Part shown: positions 56,297-64,000 of the stretch, one piece after another | Layout: each line of letters starts with the position of its first letter | Numbering within the stretch: the first letter of the stretch is position 1 | Assembly (NCBI GenBank): GCA_021770845.1 | Contig: JAETQF010000014.1 | Location: 1-64,000, forward strand | From: Oscillospiraceae bacterium | Lineage (GTDB): Bacteria; Bacillota; Clostridia; Oscillospirales; Oscillospiraceae | DNA length: 64,000 bases | Direction: 5' to 3' | Notes under the pieces: generated by a model | Told to the model about the DNA's origin: nothing | The model's database searches: none | What the model saw: only the letters and a program-made list of their open reading frames with translations | Position numbers and translations under genes: made by a program

Positions 56297-56327
56297 AACA
56301 CCCCCCGGCAAAAGCCGGGGGGTGTTT
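56297..56327. terminator. Bidirectional terminator
   Basis: Stem AACACCCCCCGGC / CCGGGGGGTGTTT between the convergent transporter and citrate synthase genes. Confidence 0.8.
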
Positions 56328-56334
56328 GCTTCTC

Positions 56335-57747
56335 TCAGCCCCGCTCCGTCAGGGGCACGAACTCCCGCCGGGGGGCCACCGCCTTGTAGGCCGGGCGGAT
56401 GATCCGCCCGTAGGGGTTGTAGATCTCCTCCACCCGGTGGGCGCACCAGCCCACAATGCGGGCGATGGCGAACAGGGGGGTGTACAGCTCCGGGGGGATG
56501 CCCATCATCTTGTACACCAGGCCGGAGTACATATCCACGTTGGCACACATGGCCTTCTCCTGGCCGGTGATGGCGTGGAACAGGTCGGGGGTGAGCTTCT
56601 CCACCGTCTCGAACAGCTCGAACTCGTCCAGCATCCCCTTGTCCGCCGCCAGCTTTTTGGCGAACCGCTTCAAAATCACCGCCCGGGGGTCGGACAGGGT
56701 GTAGATGGCGTGGCCCATGCCGTACACCAGGCCGGAACCGTCCCCCGCCTCCTTCTTCAGAATTTTGGCGAGGTAGGCGGACACCTCGTCCTCGTCCTTC
56801 CAGTCCTTCACGTTGGCCTCGATTTCACTGAACATCTTCATCACCCGCTGGTTGGCCCCGCCGTGCTTGGGGCCCTTCAGGGAGCCCACCGCCGCGGAGA
56901 TGGCGGAGTAGATGTCCGTGCCGGAGGAGGACAGCACCCGGCAGGCAAAGGCGGAGTTGTTGCCGCCGCCGTGCTCCATGTGGAGCACCAGGCAGAGATC
57001 CAGCAGGTGGGCCTCCTCGGGGGTGAACTGGGTGTCGTGCCGGACGGAGTACAGGAAGTTCTCCGCCACCGACAGCCCGGGCTGGGGCCGGTGGAGGTAC
57101 AGGGACTGCCGGTCGAAATAGTGCTGCTTGGCGGCGAAGGCGTGGGCGGTGATCACCGGGAACCGGGCGATGAGCTTCAGCGCCTGGAGCATCTCCACCG
57201 GCAGGGTGTTGTTGTCCGGATCGGGGTCGTAGGAGTACAGCGCCAGCACCGACCGGGCCAGCTTGTTCATCACGTCGTGGCTGGGGGCCTTGAGGATCAT
57301 GTCCTCGGTGAAGTTGGGGGGCAGCTCCCGGTAGTAGGACAGGATGTCCTGGAACTGCTCCAGCTCCGCCGGGGTGGGCAGGCCGCCGAACATGAGTAAG
57401 TACGCCGTCTCCTCATAGCCGAAGCGGCCCTCCGCGGTGAAGCCCCGGATCAGATCCTCCACATCGATGCCCCGGTAAAAGAGCTGGCCGGGGGCGGGCT
57501 CCTTCTCCCCGTCCTGCACCACGTAGCCCTTCACGTCGCCGATGAGGGTGACCCCGGCCATGACGCCGGTGCCGTCCTGGTTGCGCAGGCCCCGCTTCAC
57601 GTTGTACTTCTCATAGTACCGGGGGGAGATCTGGGTATACTTCTCAAACTCCCCGCATATCTCTTGAATGAAATCCACCGATGAATTGTGCTGCTCTACC
57701 GCCTTCCGCTGGGCCTCCACCAGCGTCTCATAGATGTTCAAACCCAA
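56335..57747 (-). CDS. Citrate synthase
   Basis: Condenses acetyl-CoA and oxaloacetate to citrate (2-methylcitrate synthase cannot be ruled out). The 470-residue protein shows LIRGFTAEGRFGYEETAYLLMFG, HMEHGGGNNSAFACRVLSSSG with an active histidine, GPKHGGANQRV, VYGMGHAIYTLSDPRA and the late ALSGLVYKMMGI-type block. The frame is open to 57819, but a promoter (-10 at 57800-57805) lies across the ATG at 57801. I choose the TTG at 57747, nine bases after AAGGAGG. No other citrate-cycle gene is in the window. Confidence 0.92.
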   Translation of the reverse strand: MGLNIYETLVEAQRKAVEQHNSSVDFIQEICGEFEKYTQISPRYYEKYNVKRGLRNQDGTGVMAGVTLIGDVKGYVVQDGEKEPAPGQLFYRGIDVEDLIRGFTAEGRFGYEETAYLLMFGGLPTPAELEQFQDILSYYRELPPNFTEDMILKAPSHDVMNKLARSVLALYSYDPDPDNNTLPVEMLQALKLIARFPVITAHAFAAKQHYFDRQSLYLHRPQPGLSVAENFLYSVRHDTQFTPEEAHLLDLCLVLHMEHGGGNNSAFACRVLSSSGTDIYSAISAAVGSLKGPKHGGANQRVMKMFSEIEANVKDWKDEDEVSAYLAKILKKEAGDGSGLVYGMGHAIYTLSDPRAVILKRFAKKLAADKGMLDEFELFETVEKLTPDLFHAITGQEKAMCANVDMYSGLVYKMMGIPPELYTPLFAIARIVGWCAHRVEEIYNPYGRIIRPAYKAVAPRREFVPLTERG

Positions 57748-57799
57748 GATGACTCGCCTCCTTACGTGTTCCAGTTGGTTTTCAATGGTTATAAAATCC

Positions 57800-57828
57800 A
57801 TTATAACGCAATTTCCCATTCAAGTCAA
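57800..57828 (-). promoter_or_regulatory. Promoter of the citrate synthase gene
   Basis: Minus strand: TTGACT (57828-57823), 17-bp spacer, TATAAT (57805-57800). Confidence 0.75.
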
Positions 57829-57921
57829 TTCAAATTTGTCAATGGAATTTTACAAGCTCCCTGAATTTTCAACCCCCTTTCCTTCCGATTTTCCGAATTT
57901 TGAATTTTTGAGGTGTTGAAC

Positions 57922-58959
57922 TTGCGAAATCAGGACGCATGGCGTGCGCTCCGCGCCCCCTTCCTCACCGGGCTGTGTCTGAGCCTGGCCCTGATGCTGC
58001 TCTCGCTGGCGGCTTTAGGGGAGGGGGCGGCGGCCAACCCGGATATCCCCACCCTCCCCGCCGTCCCCACCCCGGCCCGATCCCCCGCTCCCACCCTCCC
58101 CCCGCCCGGGGAGCGGGACAGCGCCCGCACCCTGCGGGTGCTCCAAAAGGACGGCACGGTGGCCACCATGTCCATGGGGGACTACCTGTGGCGGGTGGTG
58201 GCGGCGGAGATGCCCGCCTCCTTTGAGCCGGACGCCCTCCGGGCCCAGGCGGTGTGCGCCCGCACCTACGCCCTGTGGCGGCTCAACGCCCAGAGCCACA
58301 AGGAGGACGGGGCGGACGTGTGCGCCGACTCCGCCTGCTGTCAGGCGTATCTCACCCCCGAGGACGCCGCCCGGAAGTGGGAGGCCAACGCCCAGCCCTA
58401 TTCCCGGAAGATCGCCGGGGCGGTGGCGGACACCGACGGGCAGGTGCTCACCTACGGGGGCGCCCCCATCCAGGCGGTGTTCTTCTCGTCGGCGGCGGGC
58501 TCCACCGCCGGGGCGGAGGAGGTCTGGGGCCGCGCCCTGCCCTATCTGGTGCCGGTGGACAGCCCCGAGGGGGACGAGGTGCCCAACTACCACTCCACCG
58601 TCACCCTCACGGCGGACGAGGTGAAGACCCTGGCGGAGGGGGCGGGCCTGGGCTGCGATCTGTCCGGGGAACCGTCCGGCTGGTTTACGGATATCGTCCG
58701 GAGCGCCTCCGGCCGGGTGGCCTCCCTGAAGCTGGGGGGCGCGGAGCTGTCCGGCGGCGCGGCCCGGTCGCTGTTCTCCCTGCGCTCCACCGCCTTTGAC
58801 GTGGGCGAGGCGGACGGGACGTTCACCTTCTCCGTCACCGGCTACGGCCACGGGGTGGGGCTGAGCCAGTACGGGGCCAACGCCCTGGCGAAACAGGGCA
58901 AGGGCTGGCGGGAGATTCTGGCTCACTACTACACCGGGGCGGAGCTGGAACAATTATGA
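57922..58959 (+). CDS. spoIID: Stage II sporulation protein D
   Basis: Lytic transglycosylase needed for engulfment of the forespore. The 345-residue protein has an N-terminal anchor (about residues 13-36), a proline-rich linker and the SpoIID domain with the catalytic glutamate in WRVVAAEMPAS, ALRAQAVCARTYALWRL, ADSACCQAYL with the zinc cysteines, VFFSSAAGSTA and GYGHGVGLSQYGANALA. The start is uncertain: TTG at 57922 (after GAGGTG) or GTG at 57913. Confidence 0.93.
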   Translation: MRNQDAWRALRAPFLTGLCLSLALMLLSLAALGEGAAANPDIPTLPAVPTPARSPAPTLPPPGERDSARTLRVLQKDGTVATMSMGDYLWRVVAAEMPASFEPDALRAQAVCARTYALWRLNAQSHKEDGADVCADSACCQAYLTPEDAARKWEANAQPYSRKIAGAVADTDGQVLTYGGAPIQAVFFSSAAGSTAGAEEVWGRALPYLVPVDSPEGDEVPNYHSTVTLTADEVKTLAEGAGLGCDLSGEPSGWFTDIVRSASGRVASLKLGGAELSGGAARSLFSLRSTAFDVGEADGTFTFSVTGYGHGVGLSQYGANALAKQGKGWREILAHYYTGAELEQL

Positions 58960-58985
58960 TGATTCTATTAAATTTCCCAGGAGCG

Positions 58986-59014
58986 TTGCAATTTCCCACC
59001 CCCTATGGTATGAT
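58986..59014 (+). promoter_or_regulatory. Promoter of the LtaS-like gene
   Basis: TTGCAA (58986-58991), 17-bp spacer, TATGAT (59009-59014). Confidence 0.65.
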
Positions 59015-59094
59015 GTGAAAGCAAAATCCGGTAGACATAAAAGGGCGAAACCACCCCAGTTTTGCCGCAAATACCATAGGAAGTGAAGATTCTG

Positions 59095-61224
59095 ATGAGT
59101 TACTCCCGCAAAGGAAAGCGGGCCGCCCCCTACCGCCACACCGGGCGGCGCTCCGCCGGCTCTCCCCTGATGTCCGCTCTGTTCTTCCCCGCCGCCCTCC
59201 TCTATCACGAGCTGCTGCTGCGGGCCTTTGACCGGAGCACTCCCTTCTTTGACATTGCCCTGCTGCGGATCCTGCTGTTCTCCCTGGCGGCGGGGCTGCT
59301 GCTGTTCCTGATCCTGGATCTGCTGCCCTGGAAGGGCGCCGCCCGGATCGCCGGGGGGGTGATCCTGGGCCTGGGCACGGTGCTGTTCTGCGTGGAGCGG
59401 GGCTGCCGGGCCACCTTCAACCTCTACTACGGCCTGGGCTTCATGGGCGGCATGGCCGGGGATGTGGCCGGGGACTTCGGCTCCACCGTGGTGTCGGTGA
59501 TCCTGGGCCTGATCCCCTTCATCCTGCTGTCCTTTGTGCCGCTGGCAGTTTATATCCTCTTGCGGCATATGGTGTTTCAGGAGGACGGGCAGGAGAACCT
59601 CACCCGGATCATCCTGGCCGCGGGCCTGGTGATCTTCCAGCTGGGGGGCTGGGCCCTGTCCGCCTTTGGCGGCGCGTCCAGTTACTACACCTATGAGTAC
59701 ACCGCCAACGTCTCCATCCCCCACTTCGGGGTGATGACCTCCCTGCGGCTGGAGCTGGAGTACGCCCTGCTGGGCACCCCCGCCCCGCCCCTTCCGGTCA
59801 TCGACCCGGTGGACACCCCCGACCCCGCCGGCTCCGGGGCCCCCGACCCCACGGTTGATCCCTCTGCCGACCCGTCGGCGGAGCCCACCGTCCCCATCCC
59901 CACCGGGCCCAACGCCCTGGACATTGACTTCGAGGCCCTGGCCGGCTCCGCCCCCAACGACACCGTCAAGGCCCTGCACCAGTACTTCGGCAGCCTGACC
60001 CCCTCGGAGAAAAACCAGTACACCGGGATGTTTCAGGGCAAGAACCTGATCCTGCTCACCGCCGAGGGCTTCTCCCCCTACGCCATCGACCAGGAGTTGA
60101 CGCCCACCCTCTACAAGCTCACCCACGAGGGCTTTGTGTTCAACAACTTCTACCAGCCCGACTGGACGCTGTCCACCACCGGCGGCGAGTTCGCCGTCAC
60201 CACCGGGCTCATTCCCAACTGGCACGGCAAGGTGGGCGCCCCCCTGTACAGCGTCGATAAATTCATGCCCATCACCCTGGCCAGGCTGTTCGCCGCCCAA
60301 GGGTACGCCGTCCCCGCCTGGCACAACCACACCTACACCTACTATCACCGGGACGAGTACCTGGGCAATTTCGGCTATGACTACCACGGCATCGGCAACG
60401 GCCTGGAGCTGGCCCACACCGTTTGGCCCAACTCCGACCTGGAGATGATGGAGGCCACGGCGGACAGCTATATTAACGACTACGTGGAGAACGGCACTCC
60501 CTTCCACGCCTACTATATGACGGTGAGCGGCCACGGCCTGTACTCCTGGGGGGGCAACGCCATGTCCCGGAAGCACCGGGAGGCGGTGGAGGCCAAGTAC
60601 CCCAATCTCTCCGAGACGTCCCAGGCGTATCTGGCCTGCAACATGGAGCTGGATCTGGCCCTGGAGTACCTGGTGGGCAGGCTGGAGGCCGCCGGCATCG
60701 CCGACGATACCCTCATCGTCATGGCCGCCGATCACTACCCCTACCTGATGGTGCAGGACGGCGTCGATTACTACAACGAGCTGCGGGGCTTTACCGACAG
60801 CGAGGACGACACCTCCCGCTACAAGAACACCCTGCTCATGTGGAGCGGATCCATTCAGGAGCCCATCGAGGTGGACACCCCCTGCTACACCGCCGACATC
60901 GTGCCCACCCTGTGCAACCTGTTCGGGCTGGACTACGACTCCCGGCTCTACACCGGGCGGGACATCTTCGCCACCAACTACCAGGCGGATCAGTACTCCA
61001 ACTGTATGCCCCTGGTGGTGTTCGCCAACAAGGGCAAGGGCAACGCCTGGATCACCGCCGCCGGCACCTACGAGTCCGCCACCGGCACCTTCACCCCCAA
61101 CGAGGGGATCACGGTGGACGAGGACTATGTGGGCCGGGTGAAGAACCTGGTCAGCGCCAAGGTGAGCTACGCCAAGCTGCTCCTGGAGCAGGACTACTAC
61201 AAATACGTGTTCCCATCCAATTAA
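59095..61224 (+). CDS. LTA synthase family sulfatase
   Basis: Membrane enzyme that transfers glycerol phosphate to build lipoteichoic acid or a similar polymer. The 709-residue protein has about five N-terminal membrane segments (to about residue 205), a proline/aspartate-rich linker with DPAGSGAPDPTVDPSADPS, and the extracytoplasmic sulfatase fold. The nucleophile threonine is T361 or T362 in LSTTGGEFAV; VFNNFYQPDW, WHNHTYTYYHRDEYLG, MTVSGHGLYSW and MAADHYPYL carry metal and phosphate ligands. The ATG at 59095 is preferred over a GTG 12 bases upstream. Confidence 0.92.
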   Translation: MSYSRKGKRAAPYRHTGRRSAGSPLMSALFFPAALLYHELLLRAFDRSTPFFDIALLRILLFSLAAGLLLFLILDLLPWKGAARIAGGVILGLGTVLFCVERGCRATFNLYYGLGFMGGMAGDVAGDFGSTVVSVILGLIPFILLSFVPLAVYILLRHMVFQEDGQENLTRIILAAGLVIFQLGGWALSAFGGASSYYTYEYTANVSIPHFGVMTSLRLELEYALLGTPAPPLPVIDPVDTPDPAGSGAPDPTVDPSADPSAEPTVPIPTGPNALDIDFEALAGSAPNDTVKALHQYFGSLTPSEKNQYTGMFQGKNLILLTAEGFSPYAIDQELTPTLYKLTHEGFVFNNFYQPDWTLSTTGGEFAVTTGLIPNWHGKVGAPLYSVDKFMPITLARLFAAQGYAVPAWHNHTYTYYHRDEYLGNFGYDYHGIGNGLELAHTVWPNSDLEMMEATADSYINDYVENGTPFHAYYMTVSGHGLYSWGGNAMSRKHREAVEAKYPNLSETSQAYLACNMELDLALEYLVGRLEAAGIADDTLIVMAADHYPYLMVQDGVDYYNELRGFTDSEDDTSRYKNTLLMWSGSIQEPIEVDTPCYTADIVPTLCNLFGLDYDSRLYTGRDIFATNYQADQYSNCMPLVVFANKGKGNAWITAAGTYESATGTFTPNEGITVDEDYVGRVKNLVSAKVSYAKLLLEQDYYKYVFPSN

Positions 61225-61229
61225 AATGG

Positions 61230-61263
61230 AACGGCCCGGAGCGTCTGCTCCGGGCCGTTTTTT
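61230..61263 (+). terminator. Terminator of the LtaS-like gene
   Basis: Stem AACGGCCCGGAGC / GCTCCGGGCCGTT and a T-run. Confidence 0.85.
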
Positions 61264-61315
61264 CATCCGTGTGCGCGTTTTATCCCTTCTATGCAGGGGC
61301 GGGCATTGTCCAGCC

Positions 61316-62245
61316 CTATGCCCCTGCTCCCGGCTTCTCCGCGCTTCCTGTGCCGCAGGCTATCGTCAGGGCGCAGGGCAGGTTTTTCACCGTGGTCACC
61401 GCCTGCTCCCCGCCGAACTCGCCGTCCACCGTCCAGGCCACCGGGGTGTCGCAGGCAAACTCCACCTCGCCGGCGGAAAAGCCCACCACCGCCCCCTCCC
61501 CGGACAGCTCCAGGGTGGTCAGAGCGGTGAGGATATCCTGCCAGTCCTTGGCCGTCTTGGGCTGGCGGATCAGGATCACCTCAAACCGGCCGTCGTCCAG
61601 CAGCACCTTGTCCCGGGGCAGGTTCACCAGCCCCCCCACCGACACCGTGTTGCCCACCATGCCGTAGATGAAGTCCCCCTCCACCTCTGGCCCGCCGGGG
61701 ACGGTAACCCTCATGTGATAGCTGGGGATGTTGGCCAGCCGGCCCATCCCCTCCAGCACGTAGGCGAAATGACCCAGCAGGTTCTTGTTGGCCTGGGGGG
61801 TGGAGTAGGACACGTCGGTGAACAGCCCGAAGGCGGCCACATAGGTAAAGGGGCGGCCCTCCGCCTCCCCCACGTCCACCGGCCGGGGCGCCCCCTCCCC
61901 CGCCACCTCCGCCAGCTCGGGCAGGGCGCGGGGCAGCTCCAGGGTGCGGGAGAAGTCGTTGGTGGTGCCCGCCGGGATGTAGCCCAGCACCGGGCGCTGG
62001 TCAGCGGGGAGGGCCAGCAGGCCCTGCACCGTCTCGTTCAGGGTGCCGTCCCCTCCGCAGCACACCACCCGGTCAAAGGCGGCGCCCTGCTCTATCACAG
62101 TTTGGGTGGCGTCCCCCCGCCCCTGGGTGGGGTGGACGGTGACCCCGTAGCCCTGCCGGGAAAAGACCTCCACCACGTCGGACAGGGTCGCCTTGGCCGT
62201 TTTGCGCCCGGCGGCGGGGTTATAGATGTACAACAGCGTTTTCAT
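61316..62245 (-). CDS. Diacylglycerol kinase-like lipid kinase (YegS/BmrU type)
   Basis: A 309-residue lipid kinase. The start MKTLLYIYNPAAGRKTAK, the ATP-site GGDGTLNETVQGL, and GTTNDFSRTLELP are the family blocks, with FGLFTDVSYSTP later. It probably phosphorylates diacylglycerol, which is released when LTA-type enzymes use phosphatidylglycerol; the neighbour gene makes that link plausible. The ATG at 62245 is used; an upstream extension has no similarity. Confidence 0.92.
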   Translation of the reverse strand: MKTLLYIYNPAAGRKTAKATLSDVVEVFSRQGYGVTVHPTQGRGDATQTVIEQGAAFDRVVCCGGDGTLNETVQGLLALPADQRPVLGYIPAGTTNDFSRTLELPRALPELAEVAGEGAPRPVDVGEAEGRPFTYVAAFGLFTDVSYSTPQANKNLLGHFAYVLEGMGRLANIPSYHMRVTVPGGPEVEGDFIYGMVGNTVSVGGLVNLPRDKVLLDDGRFEVILIRQPKTAKDWQDILTALTTLELSGEGAVVGFSAGEVEFACDTPVAWTVDGEFGGEQAVTTVKNLPCALTIACGTGSAEKPGAGA

Positions 62246-62285
62246 GGCTCCGTTCTCACTCCATATGGATTCTCTGGGGAACTGT

Positions 62286-62314
62286 ATTATACCCAAAACC
62301 TGGCTGGAATACAA
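62286..62314 (-). promoter_or_regulatory. Promoter of the lipid kinase gene
   Basis: Minus strand: TTGTAT (62314-62309), 17-bp spacer, TATAAT (62291-62286). Confidence 0.7.
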
Positions 62315-62338
62315 TGAACATTCTGTAAAACCCTGCCC

Positions 62339-62367
62339 TTGCCCAATGGGATGTAGGACGGTATAAT
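62339..62367 (+). promoter_or_regulatory. azlCD promoter
   Basis: TTGCCC (62339-62344), 17-bp spacer, TATAAT (62362-62367). It points away from the lipid kinase promoter 25 bp upstream. Confidence 0.7.
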
Positions 62368-62454
62368 GATTCTGTCAAAATTCTCCCTATTCCATGTCGT
62401 CACGCCGGGCCTGTTTGCGATGGCTCCGCGCTTCTTTGTCAGGATGTGATACCA

Positions 62455-63171
62455 ATGAATCGAAAATCCCTGGCCGCCGCCTTCCCCCACACCGTCCCGG
62501 TGCTGATGGGCTATCTGTCCATCGGCCTGGTGTTCGGCTGGATGCTGTCGGCGGCAGGCTTCGCCCCCACCTGGGCGGCCATCATGTCCGTCACCATCTA
62601 CGCCGGCAGCGGCCAGTACCTGGGGGTGGATCTGCTGGCCAACGCCTCCCCCCTGGGGGACGCCGCCTTCCTCACCCTCATGATCAACTTCCGCCATCTG
62701 GTCTACGGCCTGTCCATGCTGGAGAAGTTCCAGGGCATGGGCTGGCGGAAGCTGTACATGATCTTCTCCCTCACCGACGAGACCTACGCCCTGCTGGCCG
62801 GGGTGGAGGCCCCGTCAGACGTGGACGCCAAGGACTTCTACTTCACCATCGCCCTGCTGGATCACCTCTACTGGATCGCCGGCTCCATCCTGGGCGCGGT
62901 GGCGGGGGCGCTGATCACCATCAACACCGAGGGCATCGACTTCGCCATGACCGCCCTGTTCCTGGTCATCGCCGTGGAGCAGTGGCAGTCCAACAAAAAG
63001 CACGCCCCGGTCTACCTGGGCGCGCTGGGGACGCTGGCCTGCCTGCTGCTGCTGGGCCCGGACAACGGGCGGTTCCTGATCCCCGCCCTGGGCATTCTGG
63101 TGGCGGGGCTGCTCCTCCTCCGGCCCCTGCTGGAGGGGAACGGCACGACAAAAGGAGGCGAGGGGCTATGA
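62455..63171 (+). CDS. azlC: Branched-chain amino acid exporter, large subunit
   Basis: A 238-residue membrane protein with about seven hydrophobic segments. FPHTVPVLMGYLSIGLVFGWMLSAAGFAPTWA, YAGSGQYLGVDLLA, INFRHLVYGLSML and FSLTDETYALL are AzlC blocks. Together with AzlD it exports branched-chain amino acids and gives 4-azaleucine resistance in Bacillus. ATG at 62455 after AGGATGTGAT. It overlaps azlD by 4 bp (ATGA). Confidence 0.93.
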   Translation: MNRKSLAAAFPHTVPVLMGYLSIGLVFGWMLSAAGFAPTWAAIMSVTIYAGSGQYLGVDLLANASPLGDAAFLTLMINFRHLVYGLSMLEKFQGMGWRKLYMIFSLTDETYALLAGVEAPSDVDAKDFYFTIALLDHLYWIAGSILGAVAGALITINTEGIDFAMTALFLVIAVEQWQSNKKHAPVYLGALGTLACLLLLGPDNGRFLIPALGILVAGLLLLRPLLEGNGTTKGGEGL

Positions 63172-63494
63172 CAACCGGGCAGATCGCGGCGCTGGTGGCG
63201 GTGATGGCGGTGGTGACCTTTTTGACCCGGGCGCTGCCCTTCCTGCTGTTCGGCCGGGGCGGGAAGCCGCCGGAGGTGGTGCTCTATCTGGGGCGGTTCC
63301 TGCCCCCGGCGGTCATCGCCATGCTCATCGTCTACTGCTACCGGGGCGCCACCTTTGCCTCGCCCGCGGGCTGGGCCCCGGGGCTCATCGCCGGGGCGGC
63401 GGTGGTGGCCCTCCACCTCTGGAAGAAGAACAATATGCTGTCCATTGTGGGGGGCACCATCCTCTATATGGTGTTGGTGCAGGTGGTGTTCTGA
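63168..63494 (+). CDS. azlD: Branched-chain amino acid exporter, small subunit
   Basis: A 108-residue membrane protein with four hydrophobic segments and the family block VTFLTRALPFLLFG, then LPPAVIAMLIVYCY and KKNNMLSIVGGTILYMVL. The ATG at 63168 follows AAAGGAGGCG and overlaps the azlC stop codon. Confidence 0.93.
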   Translation: MTTGQIAALVAVMAVVTFLTRALPFLLFGRGGKPPEVVLYLGRFLPPAVIAMLIVYCYRGATFASPAGWAPGLIAGAAVVALHLWKKNNMLSIVGGTILYMVLVQVVF

Positions 63495-63513
63495 GGAGGC
63501 TGCCATACAGTAA

Positions 63514-63539
63514 GCCCTCCCCCCTTCCGGGGGGAGGGC
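63514..63539. terminator. Bidirectional terminator after azlD
   Basis: Stem GCCCTCCCCCC / GGGGGGAGGGC around TTCC, T-rich on both sides. Confidence 0.8.
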
Positions 63540-63544
63540 CTTTG

Positions 63545-64000
63545 TTATGTCCGCATGAAGCCCTTGCCGAAGATCTCACTGGAGTTGGTCACCAGGATGA
63601 AGGCGTGGGGGTCCGCCGACTTGAGGTACACCCGCAGCGCCACCGCCTGGGCGCGGGACAGCGCCGTGAGCACCACCCACTTGGCCTCGTGGGAATAGGC
63701 CCCCTGGGCCTCCCAGAAGGTGGCGGAGCGGTTCAGTTTGTGGGTGATGAAATCGCACACCTCCTCCGGGCAGGAGGTGACGGCGATAAAGCTCTTGCGG
63801 CGGTTCAGCGACTCGATCACCGAGTCCACCACCACCGATTTCAGCACCAGGCCCAAAATGGAGTACAGCCCCGCCTCCATGCCCACAAAATACAGGGTGG
63901 AGCCGGCGATGAGCACGTCCACATACAGCAGGGCCATGCCGATGTCCATGCTGCTGAACCGCTTGAGGATCATGGCCAGGATGTCGGTGCCGCCGGTGGA
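63545..64000 (-). CDS. YitT family membrane protein, 5'-partial
   Basis: C-terminal 151 residues of a YitT-type protein; the gene runs off the right end of the window. STGGTDILAMILKRF at the edge is the conserved YitT block, two more membrane segments follow (LLYVDVLIAGSTLYFVG and GLYSILGLVLKSVVVDSV), and the cytoplasmic DUF2179 domain ends the protein (SFIAVTSCPEEVCDFITH, RSATFWEAQGAYS, DPHAFILVTNSSEIFGKGF). YitT proteins are widespread in Firmicutes; their function is unknown. Confidence 0.9.
   Translation of the reverse strand, partial: STGGTDILAMILKRFSSMDIGMALLYVDVLIAGSTLYFVGMEAGLYSILGLVLKSVVVDSVIESLNRRKSFIAVTSCPEEVCDFITHKLNRSATFWEAQGAYSHEAKWVVLTALSRAQAVALRVYLKSADPHAFILVTNSSEIFGKGFMRT

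Noticed and set aside
57845-57912. Four GAATTTT words before spoIID as a regulator site
   Set aside because: The region is simply AT-rich and the words are unevenly spaced; no known sporulation sigma-factor promoter fits by eye.

Overview
The window is about 64 kb of very GC-rich, gene-dense DNA from what looks like a spore-forming, low-branching Gram-positive anaerobe of the class Clostridia. The family Oscillospiraceae (Flavonifractor, Oscillibacter, Lawsonibacter and relatives) is my best guess. The evidence is strong AGGAGG-type ribosome sites, GTG and TTG starts, SpoIIR and SpoIID, a CD1247-like gene beside efp, a YerC/TrpR-like gene, a NiaR repressor and many M-family wall genes. No rRNA, tRNA, CRISPR array, complete transposase or prophage was seen. 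The genus is not decided by anything here.

Layout. 1-4.4 kb: the 3' part of a glutamate synthase small subunit gene fused by a deletion to a truncated acetyltransferase, then lspA, an RluD-type pseudouridine synthase, a small zinc-ribbon membrane protein and L-lactate dehydrogenase. 4.4-8.8 kb: a compact locus that looks like a type I toxin-antitoxin pair, a BlaI/BlaR1-type regulatory pair with clear operators, a YihY membrane protein and an unknown protein. 8.8-17.6 kb: the shikimate pathway (aroF, then aroB-aroA-aroC-gamma carbonic anhydrase-pheA-aroK-aroQ-aroE). Both transcription units have leader terminators, and the second has an unidentified structured leader RNA. 17.6-20.3 kb: an S66 peptidase, ispE and spoIIR. 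20.3-21.8 kb: an AT-richer island with two small genes and 160-bp tandem repeats, bounded by inverted copies of a structured repeat.

21.8-38.5 kb: yerC, a metallophosphatase, a polysaccharide deacetylase, an FAD oxidoreductase, miaB-mreD-PBP2, a PTS EIIC-like transporter and niaR (probably one nicotinate regulon), a membrane-anchored XRE regulator, yqeG and an endonuclease IV-like gene, a Xaa-Pro peptidase, efp with its CD1247-like partner, and a second deacetylase. 38.5-48.2 kb: an Lrp regulator with an aminotransferase, thrH, a DUF1015 gene, a WecG/TagA glycosyltransferase, a DJ-1 protein, a folate cyclo-ligase, a cysteine-rich mini-protein, mltG with a U32 peptidase, and a NimA-like flavoprotein. 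48.4-64 kb: a CDF metal transporter, a two-component system, an HtrA protease, birA, an orphan response regulator, a DMT transporter, citrate synthase, spoIID, a lipoteichoic-acid-synthase-type sulfatase, a lipid kinase, azlC-azlD and a partial YitT protein.

Two dispersed repeat families stand out. One has ends GTAGGG...CCCTAC enclosing variable palindromes. It sits directly behind genes, and in at least four cases its own TAG is the stop codon of the gene. The other begins with a hairpin of 12-13 bp arms and a 4-nt loop (arm of the type TACTTTCTCTC), followed by a second long stem-loop. Together with the toxin-antitoxin-like locus and the aroB leader RNA they are the best candidates for undescribed biology. 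All regulatory calls are read by eye from the sequence; none was computed.
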